This document shows, in pieces, positions 27,043 through 35,039 of a stretch of DNA of 64,000 nucleotides (positions are counted from its first letter, which is position 1; each line of letters opens with the position of its first letter). The notes under the pieces are model-generated. The model did not search any database and had not been told where the DNA came from. It was given only the letters and a program-made list of their open reading frames with translations. Position numbers and translations under genes: made by a program. Origin of the DNA: Planctomycetaceae bacterium (GTDB taxonomy: Bacteria; Planctomycetota; Planctomycetia; Planctomycetales; Planctomycetaceae); NCBI GenBank assembly GCA_017795105.1, contig CP051247.1, positions 4,062,001 to 4,126,000 on the forward strand. The letters run 5' to 3'.

Positions 27043-28443
27043 TTAGCGATAAAGAGGAGCCGAGATGCTGCTGGCACTTCGCGGCTGATTGGCGAAGGCA
27101 TTGCTGCGGATTGAGGGCTGCGATTGCGGGAAATCTTTCTCCGCGAGCAATCGAGGTCGGAATGCGACCAGAATCATCAGTGGCAGGTACCAGAGCAGAT
27201 AGACTCCGCCCAGCTGCGGATACCAGAACTGGGTCGCGACGATGATCGCCGCACTATACGAAAGCAGCACTTCCAGATTCTTCTTCCACGGCCATGCGGT
27301 CAGGGTGATCACCAGAATCAGGAAGGCGACCATCACCGGGATGCGATAAGCCGGATGCAGACTGTTCCAAAAGCCGCGTTCATTCGGGGCTCCGTCGAAG
27401 CTCAGGACGCGGAAGTCGATTCGATTGATCGTCTGCTGCGTGAAGGCGTAGGCATCGGCTGAGATTAGCGCCACGGTTCCAACGAGCACCGCGGCCACAA
27501 TCGCCACGCCGAGGAAGAAGCGGATCGATCGCCTCCAGCCAAAGAACGACGCCCAGATCGGCAGCAGGAAGACCGGGAAGAACATCGAACCGCACGCAAA
27601 GCCCATTAACACCCCAGCCGTTAAGGGGCGGTTGTAGCAGATGAGTGCCCAGAGGATGAACGCACACGGGAGGACCTGGTTCACTTCCCCGACGACAAAC
27701 GACGTACAGGGAATTAAGAGGTAGAGGGTGGCCATCGCCAGCCCCTGTGTGCGGTCCTTGAAATGGCTGCGACCAATCCAGAACAGTCCAAAGACGATCG
27801 CCAGATGAGCGAGAATCGCCACGATCCGAGCCGCCGTTTCTTCGACGATCCCGAAATGCAGATTCGACGAGCCTCGTCCGCGGTCGGCTAGAAACTGCCT
27901 TGATGTTGCCACGGCCGGCATCGCCAGCAGTGAAGCGGTCGGCCCGGCAGTCACTTCTTCGGACGAGGGATTCACGTCCCCGGTGCGGTCAATCGGAATC
28001 CGCTCGGTCGACTCGCGCGCCCCCTGCTGGGTTGCCGCGTTCAGGATTCGCTCGCCGTGAAGAACAGTAGTGACCGATCCCGGGGGAGCCGGTCGGGTGA
28101 TCGCCTCGGTCATCAGGAAGGCGAGCGCACAAATCCCCAGGAACGTAATTCCGGGTGTGCTCAAGTTCGGTTCGAGACGGCTGCGTTTGGTCAGGTGCCG
28201 GTCGAGCAACAGACGCACCAGACAGAGAGCCGTGACGACAAACAGCCAGGCGTTCCCGATGGCATAGCTCGACTCGTCTCGCACCATCAGCAGACCGGGC
28301 GAGAGGGACAGCAGCAAAAGGATATCGAAGTTCCGCAACGACCAGAGCCGCCGGAATCGATAGAAGACAGCGATAATCAGCATGGCTGACAAATAGAGCC
28401 AGGCTGTATGGCTGACATAATAACCGGATAGAATCGCATCCAT
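27043..28443 (-). CDS. Polytopic membrane protein, glycosyltransferase GT-C-like
   Basis: A 466-residue protein with about ten to twelve hydrophobic segments. A periplasmic-size loop follows the third or fourth span, and the general look (AFILWALICYNRPLTAGVLM, FWNSLHPAYRIPVMVAF) is that of GT-C/GT-87 family mannosyltransferase-like proteins, but the acidic DxD/ExD motif expected in the first loop is not clear. The start at 28441-28443 was preferred because the 35 preceding codons are polar and unlike a membrane protein start. Confidence 0.6.
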   Translation of the reverse strand: MDAILSGYYVSHTAWLYLSAMLIIAVFYRFRRLWSLRNFDILLLLSLSPGLLMVRDESSYAIGNAWLFVVTALCLVRLLLDRHLTKRSRLEPNLSTPGITFLGICALAFLMTEAITRPAPPGSVTTVLHGERILNAATQQGARESTERIPIDRTGDVNPSSEEVTAGPTASLLAMPAVATSRQFLADRGRGSSNLHFGIVEETAARIVAILAHLAIVFGLFWIGRSHFKDRTQGLAMATLYLLIPCTSFVVGEVNQVLPCAFILWALICYNRPLTAGVLMGFACGSMFFPVFLLPIWASFFGWRRSIRFFLGVAIVAAVLVGTVALISADAYAFTQQTINRIDFRVLSFDGAPNERGFWNSLHPAYRIPVMVAFLILVITLTAWPWKKNLEVLLSYSAAIIVATQFWYPQLGGVYLLWYLPLMILVAFRPRLLAEKDFPQSQPSIRSNAFANQPRSASSISAPLYR

Positions 28444-28763
28444 AGATGATGAACTTCGGCCGGTGATGGCGTCGGGAGAATCTCTCGTGATGCTGAATTG
28501 GCCAGTCCGTTGACAGTTCCGGATAGGCGCACGGTGACTAAGCCGCACCCATGTCCGATCAGGTATCGTACCAGAAAACGACGCGCAGCAAAAACAAAAT
28601 CCTGCCGGAAGCGGTGGAGTTTCAACGGGTTACTGTTTCTTTATACGACAGTACAACCGGTGAACATCCAGCTGGACATCGCGATCGGGACCCGCAGGAA
28701 CCCCGGGTTGACGGCGCAGAATCGCTCTCTTCGGAGTATTCACAGCCGCCGTTACAAACCGGT
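28444..28763. other. Spacer between MoxR and the polytopic membrane protein
   Basis: A 320-base non-coding stretch. I see no repeat of the hairpin families and no convincing promoter. The short frames in it do not resemble proteins. Confidence 0.4.
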
Positions 28764-29705
28764 TTAGACCGGCACGGCGATTGTCGAAAGCATACTGCGA
28801 ATGATACTGGCTGCTCGCTCGCGGTTCGTTTCCCGGAGAATTCCGCCGACCACCACCCGATGCGCAAAGACGGGCACGGCGAGTTCTTTGACATCGTCGG
28901 GAACGACATAATCCCGGCCGTTCACGTAAGCGTACGCCTGCAGAGCGTGCATCATCGTGATCGCTCCGCGGGTACTGATTCCGAGCGACAATTCCTCGTG
29001 ATCGCGGGTCGCGTGGACGATTTGCAGCACATAATCGTGAATGCTTTCGTCCATCTTCACTTCGCGAACGTCGTCCTGAATCTTGACCAGTTGCTCGATA
29101 TTCATCGCCGGTTTCAGATCGTTAACCGGCTCCCCAAGTCGGTGGGTTCGCAGGACTTCCCGCTCGACATCCATCGCTGGATAGCCAATTTCGATGCGGA
29201 GCATGAACCGGTCGAGCTGGTTTTCCGGCAGCGGGTAGGTTCCCTCGAATTCATGCGGATTCTGAGTGGCGAGAACGAAGAAGGGCCGCTTGAGTTTATG
29301 CGTCTTTCCATCGATCGACACCTGGAACTCACTCATGGCTTCGAGTAGAGCACTTTGAGTTCGCGGCGTCGTTCGGTTGATTTCATCGGCGAGAAGCACG
29401 TTGGTGAAGATCGGCCCTTCGCGGAATTCGAATTCCCCGGATCCCGGGAGATAGATGCTCGTACCGAGAATATCGCTCGGGAGCATATCCGGCGTGAACT
29501 GCAGCCGTTTGTAATCGCCGTCGAGGCTCAGGGCGAGGGCTTTGGCCAGTGACGTCTTGCCGACGCCGGGAGCATCCTCAACCAGCAGGTGTCCCTGGGC
29601 GACCAGAGCCGTGACGGCGAGGCGAACCGCTTTGTCTTTTCCCAGAAGCACCTGGCTGACATTGGAAATCAGCTGTTCAATCGCCGTCTCGTTCGAACTG
29701 TTCAC
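28764..29705 (-). CDS. MoxR-family AAA+ ATPase
   Basis: A 313-residue chaperone-like ATPase with Walker A in LVEDAPGVGKTSLAKALA, Walker B in NVLLADEINRTTPRTQSALL, sensor 1 in FFVLATQNPHEFEGTYPLPE, and the arginine-finger region QLDRFMLRIEIGYP. MoxR ATPases normally sit beside a DUF58 protein and von Willebrand factor A proteins that they help to activate. None of these is next to this gene here, which is unusual. A perfect GCAACCGG/CCGGTTGC palindrome lies about 150 bases upstream. Confidence 0.93.
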   Translation of the reverse strand: MNSSNETAIEQLISNVSQVLLGKDKAVRLAVTALVAQGHLLVEDAPGVGKTSLAKALALSLDGDYKRLQFTPDMLPSDILGTSIYLPGSGEFEFREGPIFTNVLLADEINRTTPRTQSALLEAMSEFQVSIDGKTHKLKRPFFVLATQNPHEFEGTYPLPENQLDRFMLRIEIGYPAMDVEREVLRTHRLGEPVNDLKPAMNIEQLVKIQDDVREVKMDESIHDYVLQIVHATRDHEELSLGISTRGAITMMHALQAYAYVNGRDYVVPDDVKELAVPVFAHRVVVGGILRETNRERAASIIRSMLSTIAVPV

Positions 29706-29856
29706 TCGACTCTCCGCTGGTTCCGCACGTGTCGTTTCCCGATCGCAGCCCGGCTTTTCTGCCCTGCTTCTCCATGGTAGTACGCATGGAAACGGCGAAA
29801 AGCGAATTCTCAGTCGAGGTCTAAGAGAATTTTCTGAAGACGGATCGGTCGTTGAA

Positions 29857-29880
29857 GCAACCGGAGGTTGTACCGGTTGC
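29857..29880. promoter_or_regulatory. Perfect inverted repeat upstream of moxR
   Basis: GCAACCGG and CCGGTTGC are separated by 8 bases (AGGTTGTA). The site lies about 150 bases upstream of the MoxR start. It could be an operator or a short hairpin; it lacks the TGGC ends of the intergenic repeats. Confidence 0.35.
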
Positions 29881-30002
29881 TGCGAGGGAGTTTAACACTA
29901 ACGAGAACGGATTTCGCTCGTCAAAGCATCGCGGCCCGGAATTGCCGAGGATTTCACATTCCGTCGGGCTGATGCGTCCCCGGTTGGCGGAGCAGCTGCT
30001 CG

Positions 30003-30503
30003 TTATTTGAAGAGATCGTCGTCGTCTTCATCGTCGGTCAGTTCGAACTCGTCGAACTCTTCGCTGAACTCATCGGAAGCAATTTCAGCGGTTTCGTAGT
30101 TCGAGCTGGAATCGATCTCATCGTCGGAAGCGAAGTCTTCGGAGGTGAAGTCGTCTTCATCGTCGAACCCGCCGGCATCAAATTCATCGTCGCTGGCGAA
30201 CTCGCTGTCGGCGACAACTTCATCGTCACTCATGAACTCGTCATCTGCTCCGGAAAGCTCGAGATCTTCCCGCGGCTCCTTGGTCACGGCGACCATTTTC
30301 GGTTCCGATCGGGCGAAGATCGCAATCCCGAACGGAGCCAGCACGCTCATCAGGCAGGCCGCAAAGCCGGCTCCGAGTGGCACCCAGAACATCGCACCGC
30401 GATCCTCAACGACCGGCAGGCCGATCGTGACGAGCAGAAAGCCGAGGTAGCCAGCCAGTGCGGCTGGAATCAGCGAGATCAGAAATGCGCTCCACTTGCC
30501 CAT
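30003..30503 (-). CDS. Membrane protein with strongly acidic C-terminal tail
   Basis: A 166-residue protein. Two membrane segments (residues 5-30, SAFLISLIPAALAGYLGFLL, and 42-66, VPLGAGFAACLMSVLAPFGI) are followed by about 90 residues made almost only of Asp, Glu, Ser, Phe and Ala (EDDFTSEDFASDDEIDSS type), ending DDEDDDDLFK. The tail is expected to be disordered and highly negative. The codon pattern is regular, so it is likely a genuine gene. Function unknown; cation or basic-protein binding is conceivable. Confidence 0.7.
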   Translation of the reverse strand: MGKWSAFLISLIPAALAGYLGFLLVTIGLPVVEDRGAMFWVPLGAGFAACLMSVLAPFGIAIFARSEPKMVAVTKEPREDLELSGADDEFMSDDEVVADSEFASDDEFDAGGFDDEDDFTSEDFASDDEIDSSSNYETAEIASDEFSEEFDEFELTDDEDDDDLFK

Positions 30504-30726
30504 GAAACCATCATTCCCTGGAGTGCGGTATCGTTCTAAGACATGTTCCGTGCCCGTCTTCGGGCAAACCGATTATGACGAGGATCGACAGCGGAAGCAC
30601 GCCCGATTGATAACGATCGGGTAAAATCCGATGTTCTGCAAAGAATCCCGGGATCGTAGCGATTGTGCCAGATCCCCCGCGAGACTTAAACGAACAGTGC
30701 TCCCGGTTCCTCCAGGCATCCCAAAC

Positions 30727-30828
30727 GGGATGACTCAGATGCGTGCGTCTGAGTGGCAAAGCCACAAGAGGTCGGTCACCCGCTTCCTGTCGCTGGCGCG
30801 ACTCAGACGTGCACGTCTGAGCCAACCC
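30727..30828 (+). repeat. Two-hairpin intergenic repeat, ACTCAGA type (complete, short)
   Basis: Left: GGGATG, hairpin ACTCAGATGC/GCGTCTGAGT (30733-30754), then GTGGC-AAA-GCCAC and AAGAGG. Right: hairpin ACTCAGACGT with ACGTCTGAG, then CCAACCC. The left and right terminal stems share the ACTCAGA core, different from every other element here, while the scaffold is the same. Confidence 0.8.
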
Positions 30829-30863
30829 GTTGGAAGTCGGCTCGAACGTGAACGATCAGGAGA

Positions 30864-30937
30864 GTGCCACTGGCTCTGCCAGTGTATTCGCTGCATCGCC
30901 CCGCCGAACATGCCCACTGGCGGAGCCAGTGGCACAC
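30864..30937 (+). repeat. Intergenic inverted repeat, CACTGGC type
   Basis: GTGCCACTGGCTCTGCCAGTG at the left and CCACTGGCGGAGCCAGTGGCAC at the right, each a hairpin and together an inverted pair 74 bases across. Copies occur at 37369, 40322 and 50243. It lies 20 bases beyond the stop of the malate dehydrogenase gene, at the end of the BMC string. Confidence 0.85.
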
Positions 30938-30956
30938 GTTGGGAGCGACATTCGGT

Positions 30957-31892
30957 TTACTTCAGGCCCTTCAGGACCGTGTCGATGGTGCCACGAAGCA
31001 CGTTGGCGGAGTTCTGCAGGCCCATGCGTTCTTTCGGCCACAGTTCGATTTCAACATGGCCGAGCACGCCGACGCGACCGACGACGGTCGGGACCGAGAT
31101 GCTGACATCACGCAGGCCGTAGGCTCCGGTCTGAAGTGACGAGACCGGCAGGACCCGCTTCTGGTTCAGAGCGATGCTGTGGACCACTTCGGCGATCGAG
31201 ACACCGACGGCGAAGCCGGCTCCGCCCTTCTTCTTAATGACTTCGGCTCCACTGCCGCGAGTCTTCTTTTCGACTTCGCTGATCAGTGTCGAGGTCACAG
31301 TCGGCCATTTGTCGAGCGGCAGGCCAGCGATTTGGGCAGCCGACCAGATCGGCACCATGCTGTCGCCGTGCTCACCGAGAATGAGTGTCTGAACCTGAGT
31401 AGCCGGGACGTCGATCCGCTGAGCCAGCATTCCGCGGAGACGAGCCGTGTCGAGCACGGTGCCGAGTCCGAGGACCTGATGGGCGGGAAGTCCGAGTTCC
31501 TGAATCGCCAAATAGGTCAGCACGTCGACCGGGTTGGAGACCACAAAGACGATGGCGTCCTTCTTCATGCCGGTCTTCTTGAGATCGGCCAGAATGTTGC
31601 GGAACAGAGCCACGTTGCGATTGATCAGATCAAGCCGGCTTTCATCCGGCTTCCGACGCAGACCAGCCGTGATGACGATGACATCGGCATCCTTCGACAG
31701 TTCCGGACCGCCGTAAGTGAAAGTCTGGTCGGCCATGAAGGCGGCTCCGTGGATCAGGTCAAGAGCCTGTCCTTCCACGAGATCCTGGTTCACGTCGACG
31801 AGGGCGATGTCGCGGACAATGCCGCCGGCCTGCAGAGCAAACGCCGCACAGGAGCCCACCAGCCCCCCTCCACCAATGATGCTGACTTTCAT
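30957..31892 (-). CDS. mdh: Malate/lactate dehydrogenase-type NAD oxidoreductase
   Basis: A 311-residue protein of the lactate/malate dehydrogenase fold: KVSIIGGGGLVGSCAAFALQ nucleotide site, ITAGLRRKPDESRLDLINRN active loop, FVVSNPVDVLTYLA, and ILGEHGDSMVP with the catalytic histidine. The substrate-specificity position (Gln in lactate enzymes) is Arg in LRRKPDE, which favours malate/oxaloacetate. It is the last gene of the BMC string, on the same strand but separated by repeats, so it may serve general metabolism or NADH balance for the compartment. The start at 31890-31892 has GAGG at 8 bases; a longer frame reads through a repeat. Confidence 0.9.
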   Translation of the reverse strand: MKVSIIGGGGLVGSCAAFALQAGGIVRDIALVDVNQDLVEGQALDLIHGAAFMADQTFTYGGPELSKDADVIVITAGLRRKPDESRLDLINRNVALFRNILADLKKTGMKKDAIVFVVSNPVDVLTYLAIQELGLPAHQVLGLGTVLDTARLRGMLAQRIDVPATQVQTLILGEHGDSMVPIWSAAQIAGLPLDKWPTVTSTLISEVEKKTRGSGAEVIKKKGGAGFAVGVSIAEVVHSIALNQKRVLPVSSLQTGAYGLRDVSISVPTVVGRVGVLGHVEIELWPKERMGLQNSANVLRGTIDTVLKGLK

Positions 31893-31948
31893 GAATAACC
31901 TCGTATCAATCGCAGATAGGTCTGTCGGATATGTGTGGTAAATCGTCA

Positions 31949-32033
31949 GGGTGCCATGGCCACGCTTGCGTGGCCATGCTTGTCCTCGACGCTCTCTTGA
32001 ATGCATGCCCACGCGAGCGTGGGCATGGCACCC
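31949..32033 (+). repeat. Intergenic inverted repeat, CCCACGC/GGCCACGC type
   Basis: GGGTGCCATGGCCACGCTTGCG...GGCCATGC at the left and GCATGCCCACGCGAGCG...GGGCATGGCACCC at the right; each end is a hairpin and the ends are inverted copies. A lone right-type half is at 32274-32304. Confidence 0.85.
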
Positions 32034-32064
32034 GTTGGTTTCTTACTTCGCGATCATCCTAATC

Positions 32065-32250
32065 GGATGGCACAGAGATTCATCTCTGTGTTGCAACGCA
32101 ACAGGAGGCTGGGCAACAACGTCGAACGTTCTTTCACCGATTCCTTTGAGCTGGCGTCGATTGAATCGGCCAACTCCAGTCTGCAACCGGTGGCTCAAGG
32201 CAAGCCGCTTGTGACTGCGTCACCCAGAGATAAATCTCCGGGCCCTCCCG
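32065..32250 (+). repeat. Two-hairpin intergenic repeat, CACAGAGAT type (full length, 186 bp)
   Basis: The left end is the same as the half elements at 10046 and 14124: GGATGG, CACAGAGAT/ATCTCTGTG and TTGC...GCAACAGGAGGC. The right end, GCCGCTTGTGACTGCGTCACCC and then AGAGAT...ATCTCCGGGCCCTCCC, is a partly decayed mirror. The overall length equals that of the element at 63236-63421. It lies between the aldolase and malate dehydrogenase genes; a lone CCCACGC half (32274-32304) fills the rest of the spacer. Confidence 0.75.
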
Positions 32251-32312
32251 ATGTTCTTACGTTGTTGGGAATCGCATGCCCACGCTCGCGTAGGCATGGT
32301 ACCCCGTTTTGA

Positions 32313-33251
32313 TTACTTGCCGTTGAGGGAGGCGAGGACCTGGTCGGTGATCATTTTGACCAGCTCGTCCATGCCGACGTCACTGTTGTTGCTGGCGCCT
32401 CCGTTGTTCAGGCTACAGGCCCCGTTGCTGCTGCCGTTGCTCTGAGCGTAGGAAGGAGCCTTCAGGTAACCCGGATAATCCGGCGCCTTCTCGAAGCCGC
32501 GCTGAACCGGAGTGTCGGCTTCTTTGTAGCCTTCGCGGAAGGCACTGTTGCCACACAGGTCACAGTCTTCGTTGTGGAAGCGGGGATCGTCAAAGCCGAG
32601 TCGCTTCTTCAGGTCGATCAGCTCGCGGCTCTTCTGTTCGTTGAGGTACGTGATGCCGCCGATCTGCTTGGCCAGAATCAGGATGCGACAGTAGGCATCG
32701 AGAATCTCGGTCTTCCAGTAGGCTTCTTCCAGCGTCTTGCCGAAGCTGACGGTGCCGTGGTTGGTCAGGATGATCGTGTTCGTGGCCTTCAGGAACGGCA
32801 CGACCGTGCTTGCGAATTCGTTTCCCCCCGGAGTTTCGTACGGAGCCAGCGGCACTTCGCCCATGAAGACTTCGACTTCTGGCAGCACGCACTGTGGGAT
32901 GGCTTCGCGGGCGACAGCGAACGCCGTCGCGTGGGGCGGATGGCAGTGGACGACAGCCTTCACGTCCGGCCGCTCTTTCATGATGGCCAGATGCAGCAGG
33001 ATTTCGCTGGTCCGCTTCCGCTTGCCGGCGATCTGTCCACCTTCCATGTCGACGGCACAAATGTCATCCGGCGTCATGAAGCCTTTGCAGATCATCGTGG
33101 GGGAGCAGAGCACTTCGTTCTCGCCGACGCGGATCGAAATGTTGCCATCGTTGGCGGCTGCGAAGCCCTTGTCGTAGACGCGGCGACCGATTTCGCAGAT
33201 CTCTTCTTTGAGCTTGCGATCGTTGATGCCACTGTTCCAGCGATTTTCCAT
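32313..33251 (-). CDS. pvmN: Class II aldolase of the planctomycete microcompartment
   Basis: A FucA/RhaD-type aldolase (312 residues) that splits L-fuculose-1-phosphate or L-rhamnulose-1-phosphate to DHAP and L-lactaldehyde. Metal ligands are seen in AVVHCHPPHATAF and ILTNHGTVSFG, and the acidic catalytic residue in VLPEVEVFMGEVPLAPYETP. After the enzyme domain comes a CDLCGN motif, a long Pro/Ser/Asn-Gly linker and a final amphipathic helix (VGMDELVKMITDQVLASL) of the kind that targets cargo into BMC shells. The start at 33249-33251 follows GGAGAGA; an ATG 12 bases upstream is also possible. It corresponds to the aldolase I remember being called PvmN in Planctopirus limnophila. Confidence 0.92.
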   Translation of the reverse strand: MENRWNSGINDRKLKEEICEIGRRVYDKGFAAANDGNISIRVGENEVLCSPTMICKGFMTPDDICAVDMEGGQIAGKRKRTSEILLHLAIMKERPDVKAVVHCHPPHATAFAVAREAIPQCVLPEVEVFMGEVPLAPYETPGGNEFASTVVPFLKATNTIILTNHGTVSFGKTLEEAYWKTEILDAYCRILILAKQIGGITYLNEQKSRELIDLKKRLGFDDPRFHNEDCDLCGNSAFREGYKEADTPVQRGFEKAPDYPGYLKAPSYAQSNGSSNGACSLNNGGASNNSDVGMDELVKMITDQVLASLNGK

Positions 33252-33348
33252 GATTCTCTCCATCGGACTCCACTCAAGAGGAGCCGCTGTTCAAAAAGGT
33301 TGCGTGAATCGTTTTGAATTCGATAAGCCGCGAGGGATTCAGCGGCGG

Positions 33349-33636
33349 TTACTTCAGTTCATCTCTCAGTTCGTCGATGATGGCGGCGTTGTAGCCATCG
33401 ATCGGTTTCTGTTCCGGATAGAACGGAGCAGAGGCTTCCGGTCCCTCGGCGATTGCGACCAGCGTTCCATTGCCGGCTCCCAGCTCATCGTAGATGACGA
33501 ACGGCTCATCCCGTTTCGCATCCGGATCGTTCAGGTTGTCGAGAGTGAAAGGAACCACAAGCCGCCACGAAGCTCCCCGCAACTGCGGATGCCAGGTCGA
33601 CAAGGTCACCTTTCCGACGATTTCTCCGACTCGCAT
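33349..33636 (-). CDS. BMC-P shell vertex protein (EutN/CcmL family), copy 3 in operon order
   Basis: A 95-residue pentamer-forming protein that caps vertices of the polyhedral shell. The family start VGEIVGKVTLSTWHPQLRGA, the VPFTLDN strand and the GAGNGTLVAIAEGPEA turn are present; the C-terminus has a short added helix (YNAAIIDELRDELK). It lies 97 bases upstream of the aldolase gene and after a hairpin repeat. The locus carries three BMC-P paralogues of different length, so vertices may be mixed or specialised. Confidence 0.93.
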   Translation of the reverse strand: MRVGEIVGKVTLSTWHPQLRGASWRLVVPFTLDNLNDPDAKRDEPFVIYDELGAGNGTLVAIAEGPEASAPFYPEQKPIDGYNAAIIDELRDELK

Positions 33637-33669
33637 GATTCAATCCTGTTGTTGTTCGTCTCATCCCTG

Positions 33670-33806
33670 GGGTGGCCCGGCCGTTTTCGGCCGGGTCGCG
33701 GAGCGACAAGAGGCCGCTCGTTGACATTCCACCAGATTGTTCGTTCCCACGCACATGGCGCGGCTTCTTGTGACTTCGTCACCCGGCCGGTACGGCCGGG
33801 CCACCC
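33670..33806 (+). repeat. Two-hairpin intergenic repeat, CCCGGCCG type (complete)
   Basis: Both terminal hairpins are CCCGGCCG/CGGCCGGG (loops TTTT and GTA). Inner parts are GTCGC-GGA-GCGAC with AAGAGGCCGC, and GCGGCTTCTTGTGACTTCGTC. The inner scaffold matches the CCCGTCCG elements while the terminal stem is different at both ends. It lies between the RpiB-like gene and a BMC-P gene. Confidence 0.85.
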
Positions 33807-33819
33807 TTCGTCGTTCGTC

Positions 33820-34491
33820 TCAACTCGTCTGCAGAGCCCGGAAGATCGTTCGATAGTCGATGAAACTCAGCCCGTTGCAGGGAAGGCAAATCACGTTTGC
33901 CTTCAGTTCTGCGATGGCCGGGATGTCTTTCACCGAACTGATCGCGACTCCGCGGACCTGTTCACTCCTGTTGACCAGACAACAGGCCGTGGCGACGCGA
34001 TCGGTACAGATCACAAACCCATGGGCTCCGCCGCGGGCAAGTTCGTGCCGAGCCGTCTCGGTGGCCGCTTCGGTGGAATCGCTCGATTCCTGCGACCAGC
34101 CGAATGTTGAATTCTTCTGCAGATTCGCCAGCGATGACTTCAACGTGTCACCCGCGGAGACGATCAGTCCCCGCCATTTGGTGGCAGCCGGGGTCGCTTT
34201 CGCTTTGCCCGATGAACGCTGATGAATCTGAATCTTCTTTTCCCGCAGATAATCCCGGGCAGCCGGGGTGATGATCGCACCGGCCGGAATGGACAGGGAC
34301 GCTGCAGGCTTCACTTTCTCGGCGAGCAGATCGGCTGTGATGACCCGGTCGGTCAACAGCTGCAAGTGGTCGCCATTCTGTTCGGGTTTCGAAACGGCTG
34401 GAGTCTGTTTCGACACAGCGTGGCCCCGCTGCTGGAGTTCAGCCAGCACGTTGCCCACGATGGATTCGATATCGACGTTGTTCCAGTTCAT
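33820..34491 (-). CDS. RpiB-like BMC-associated protein with targeting helix
   Basis: A 223-residue protein. The first 25 residues (NVDIESIVGNVLAELQQRGH) form an amphipathic helix like those of BMC cargo. Residues 60-95 (RVITADLLAEKVKPAASL, ITPAARDYLREKKIQIHQRS) match a short segment seen in BMC proteins such as EutT-type adenosyltransferases. Residues 105-223 recall the ribose-5-phosphate isomerase B/LacAB fold (VATACCLVNRSEQVRGVAIS, KANVICLPCNGLSFIDYRTI). The usual RpiB catalytic residues are not clearly kept. The ATG at 34489-34491 lies 9 bases after the previous stop; a TTG 12 bases upstream is the alternative. Its job in the compartment is unknown. Confidence 0.75.
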   Translation of the reverse strand: MNWNNVDIESIVGNVLAELQQRGHAVSKQTPAVSKPEQNGDHLQLLTDRVITADLLAEKVKPAASLSIPAGAIITPAARDYLREKKIQIHQRSSGKAKATPAATKWRGLIVSAGDTLKSSLANLQKNSTFGWSQESSDSTEAATETARHELARGGAHGFVICTDRVATACCLVNRSEQVRGVAISSVKDIPAIAELKANVICLPCNGLSFIDYRTIFRALQTS

Positions 34492-34499
34492 TCCGTACT

Positions 34500-34754
34500 T
34501 CAATCTTCAATGCCAATGATGGCGTACCGCACCGGCGAGGCATCGCTCTTCATGATGTCCTTCACCGCTGCCCCGTCCGTGGTCAGCAGCACGGTGTCGC
34601 CCACGCTGGATCCCAGGTTGTCGATGGCCAGCATCGGAAACCCATCCGGCGAACCATCGACCATCAACGGCTGCACCAGCAGCAATCGCCACCCCTTGAG
34701 GGCAGGTGCCTTCACCGTGGCAGTCGCTTTACCGTGGACGCGGGCCAGTTGCAT
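34500..34754 (-). CDS. BMC-P shell vertex protein (EutN/CcmL family), copy 2 in operon order
   Basis: An 84-residue vertex protein with the canonical fold outline: QLARVHGKATATVKAPALKG, LLLVQPLMVDG, AIDNLGSSVGDTVLLTTDGA and VRYAIIGIED. It is the shortest of the three BMC-P paralogues and is 8 bases ahead of the RpiB-like gene, so those two are translated together. A long repeat separates it from the aldehyde dehydrogenase gene. Confidence 0.95.
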   Translation of the reverse strand: MQLARVHGKATATVKAPALKGWRLLLVQPLMVDGSPDGFPMLAIDNLGSSVGDTVLLTTDGAAVKDIMKSDASPVRYAIIGIED

Positions 34755-34864
34755 GGGAGTTGTTCGTTCTATTTAACTTCGTATCCTTCGCCCCCTCGGG
34801 GGAGAAGGTGCCCGAAGGGCGGATGAGGGGGACGATCAACCGTCGACTCTCCCTCTTTATTCGC

Positions 34865-35017
34865 GGGGTGGCCCTGATAGCTCGGCTATCAGGGCGGCGA
34901 AGCCGTGGGAGAACGCTTTTCGACGCCGTCTCCGGGCTCCAGGTCAGTTCCTATAACTCGCGGGTACCGCAGCCTCCTGCGGCTGCGCCGCCCCGAAAGA
35001 ATCTTTCGGGGCTACCC
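34865..35017 (-). repeat. Long intergenic repeat with unlike end hairpins, diverged inverted copy
   Basis: It is the inverted relative of the elements at 25850 and 26305: CCCTGATAGC/GCTATCAGGG with CGGCGAAGCCG at one end, CCCCGAAAGA/TCTTTCGGGG with CGGCTGCGCCG at the other. The interior has diverged. It lies inside the BMC operon, between the aldehyde dehydrogenase and BMC-P genes. Confidence 0.8.
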
Positions 35018-35039
35018 TTCGGTGTTCCCGTGTGTTGCT

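Noticed and set aside
31893..32012. 40-residue N-terminal extension of malate dehydrogenase
   Set aside because: It reads through the CCACGC repeat, lacks family similarity, and the ATG at 31892 has a good ribosome binding site directly before the Rossmann motif.
32065..32117. Repeat with GGAGGC taken as a riboswitch or small RNA gene
   Set aside because: The same sequence recurs in unrelated spacers in both orientations relative to genes, so it is a dispersed repeat and not a locus-specific regulatory RNA.
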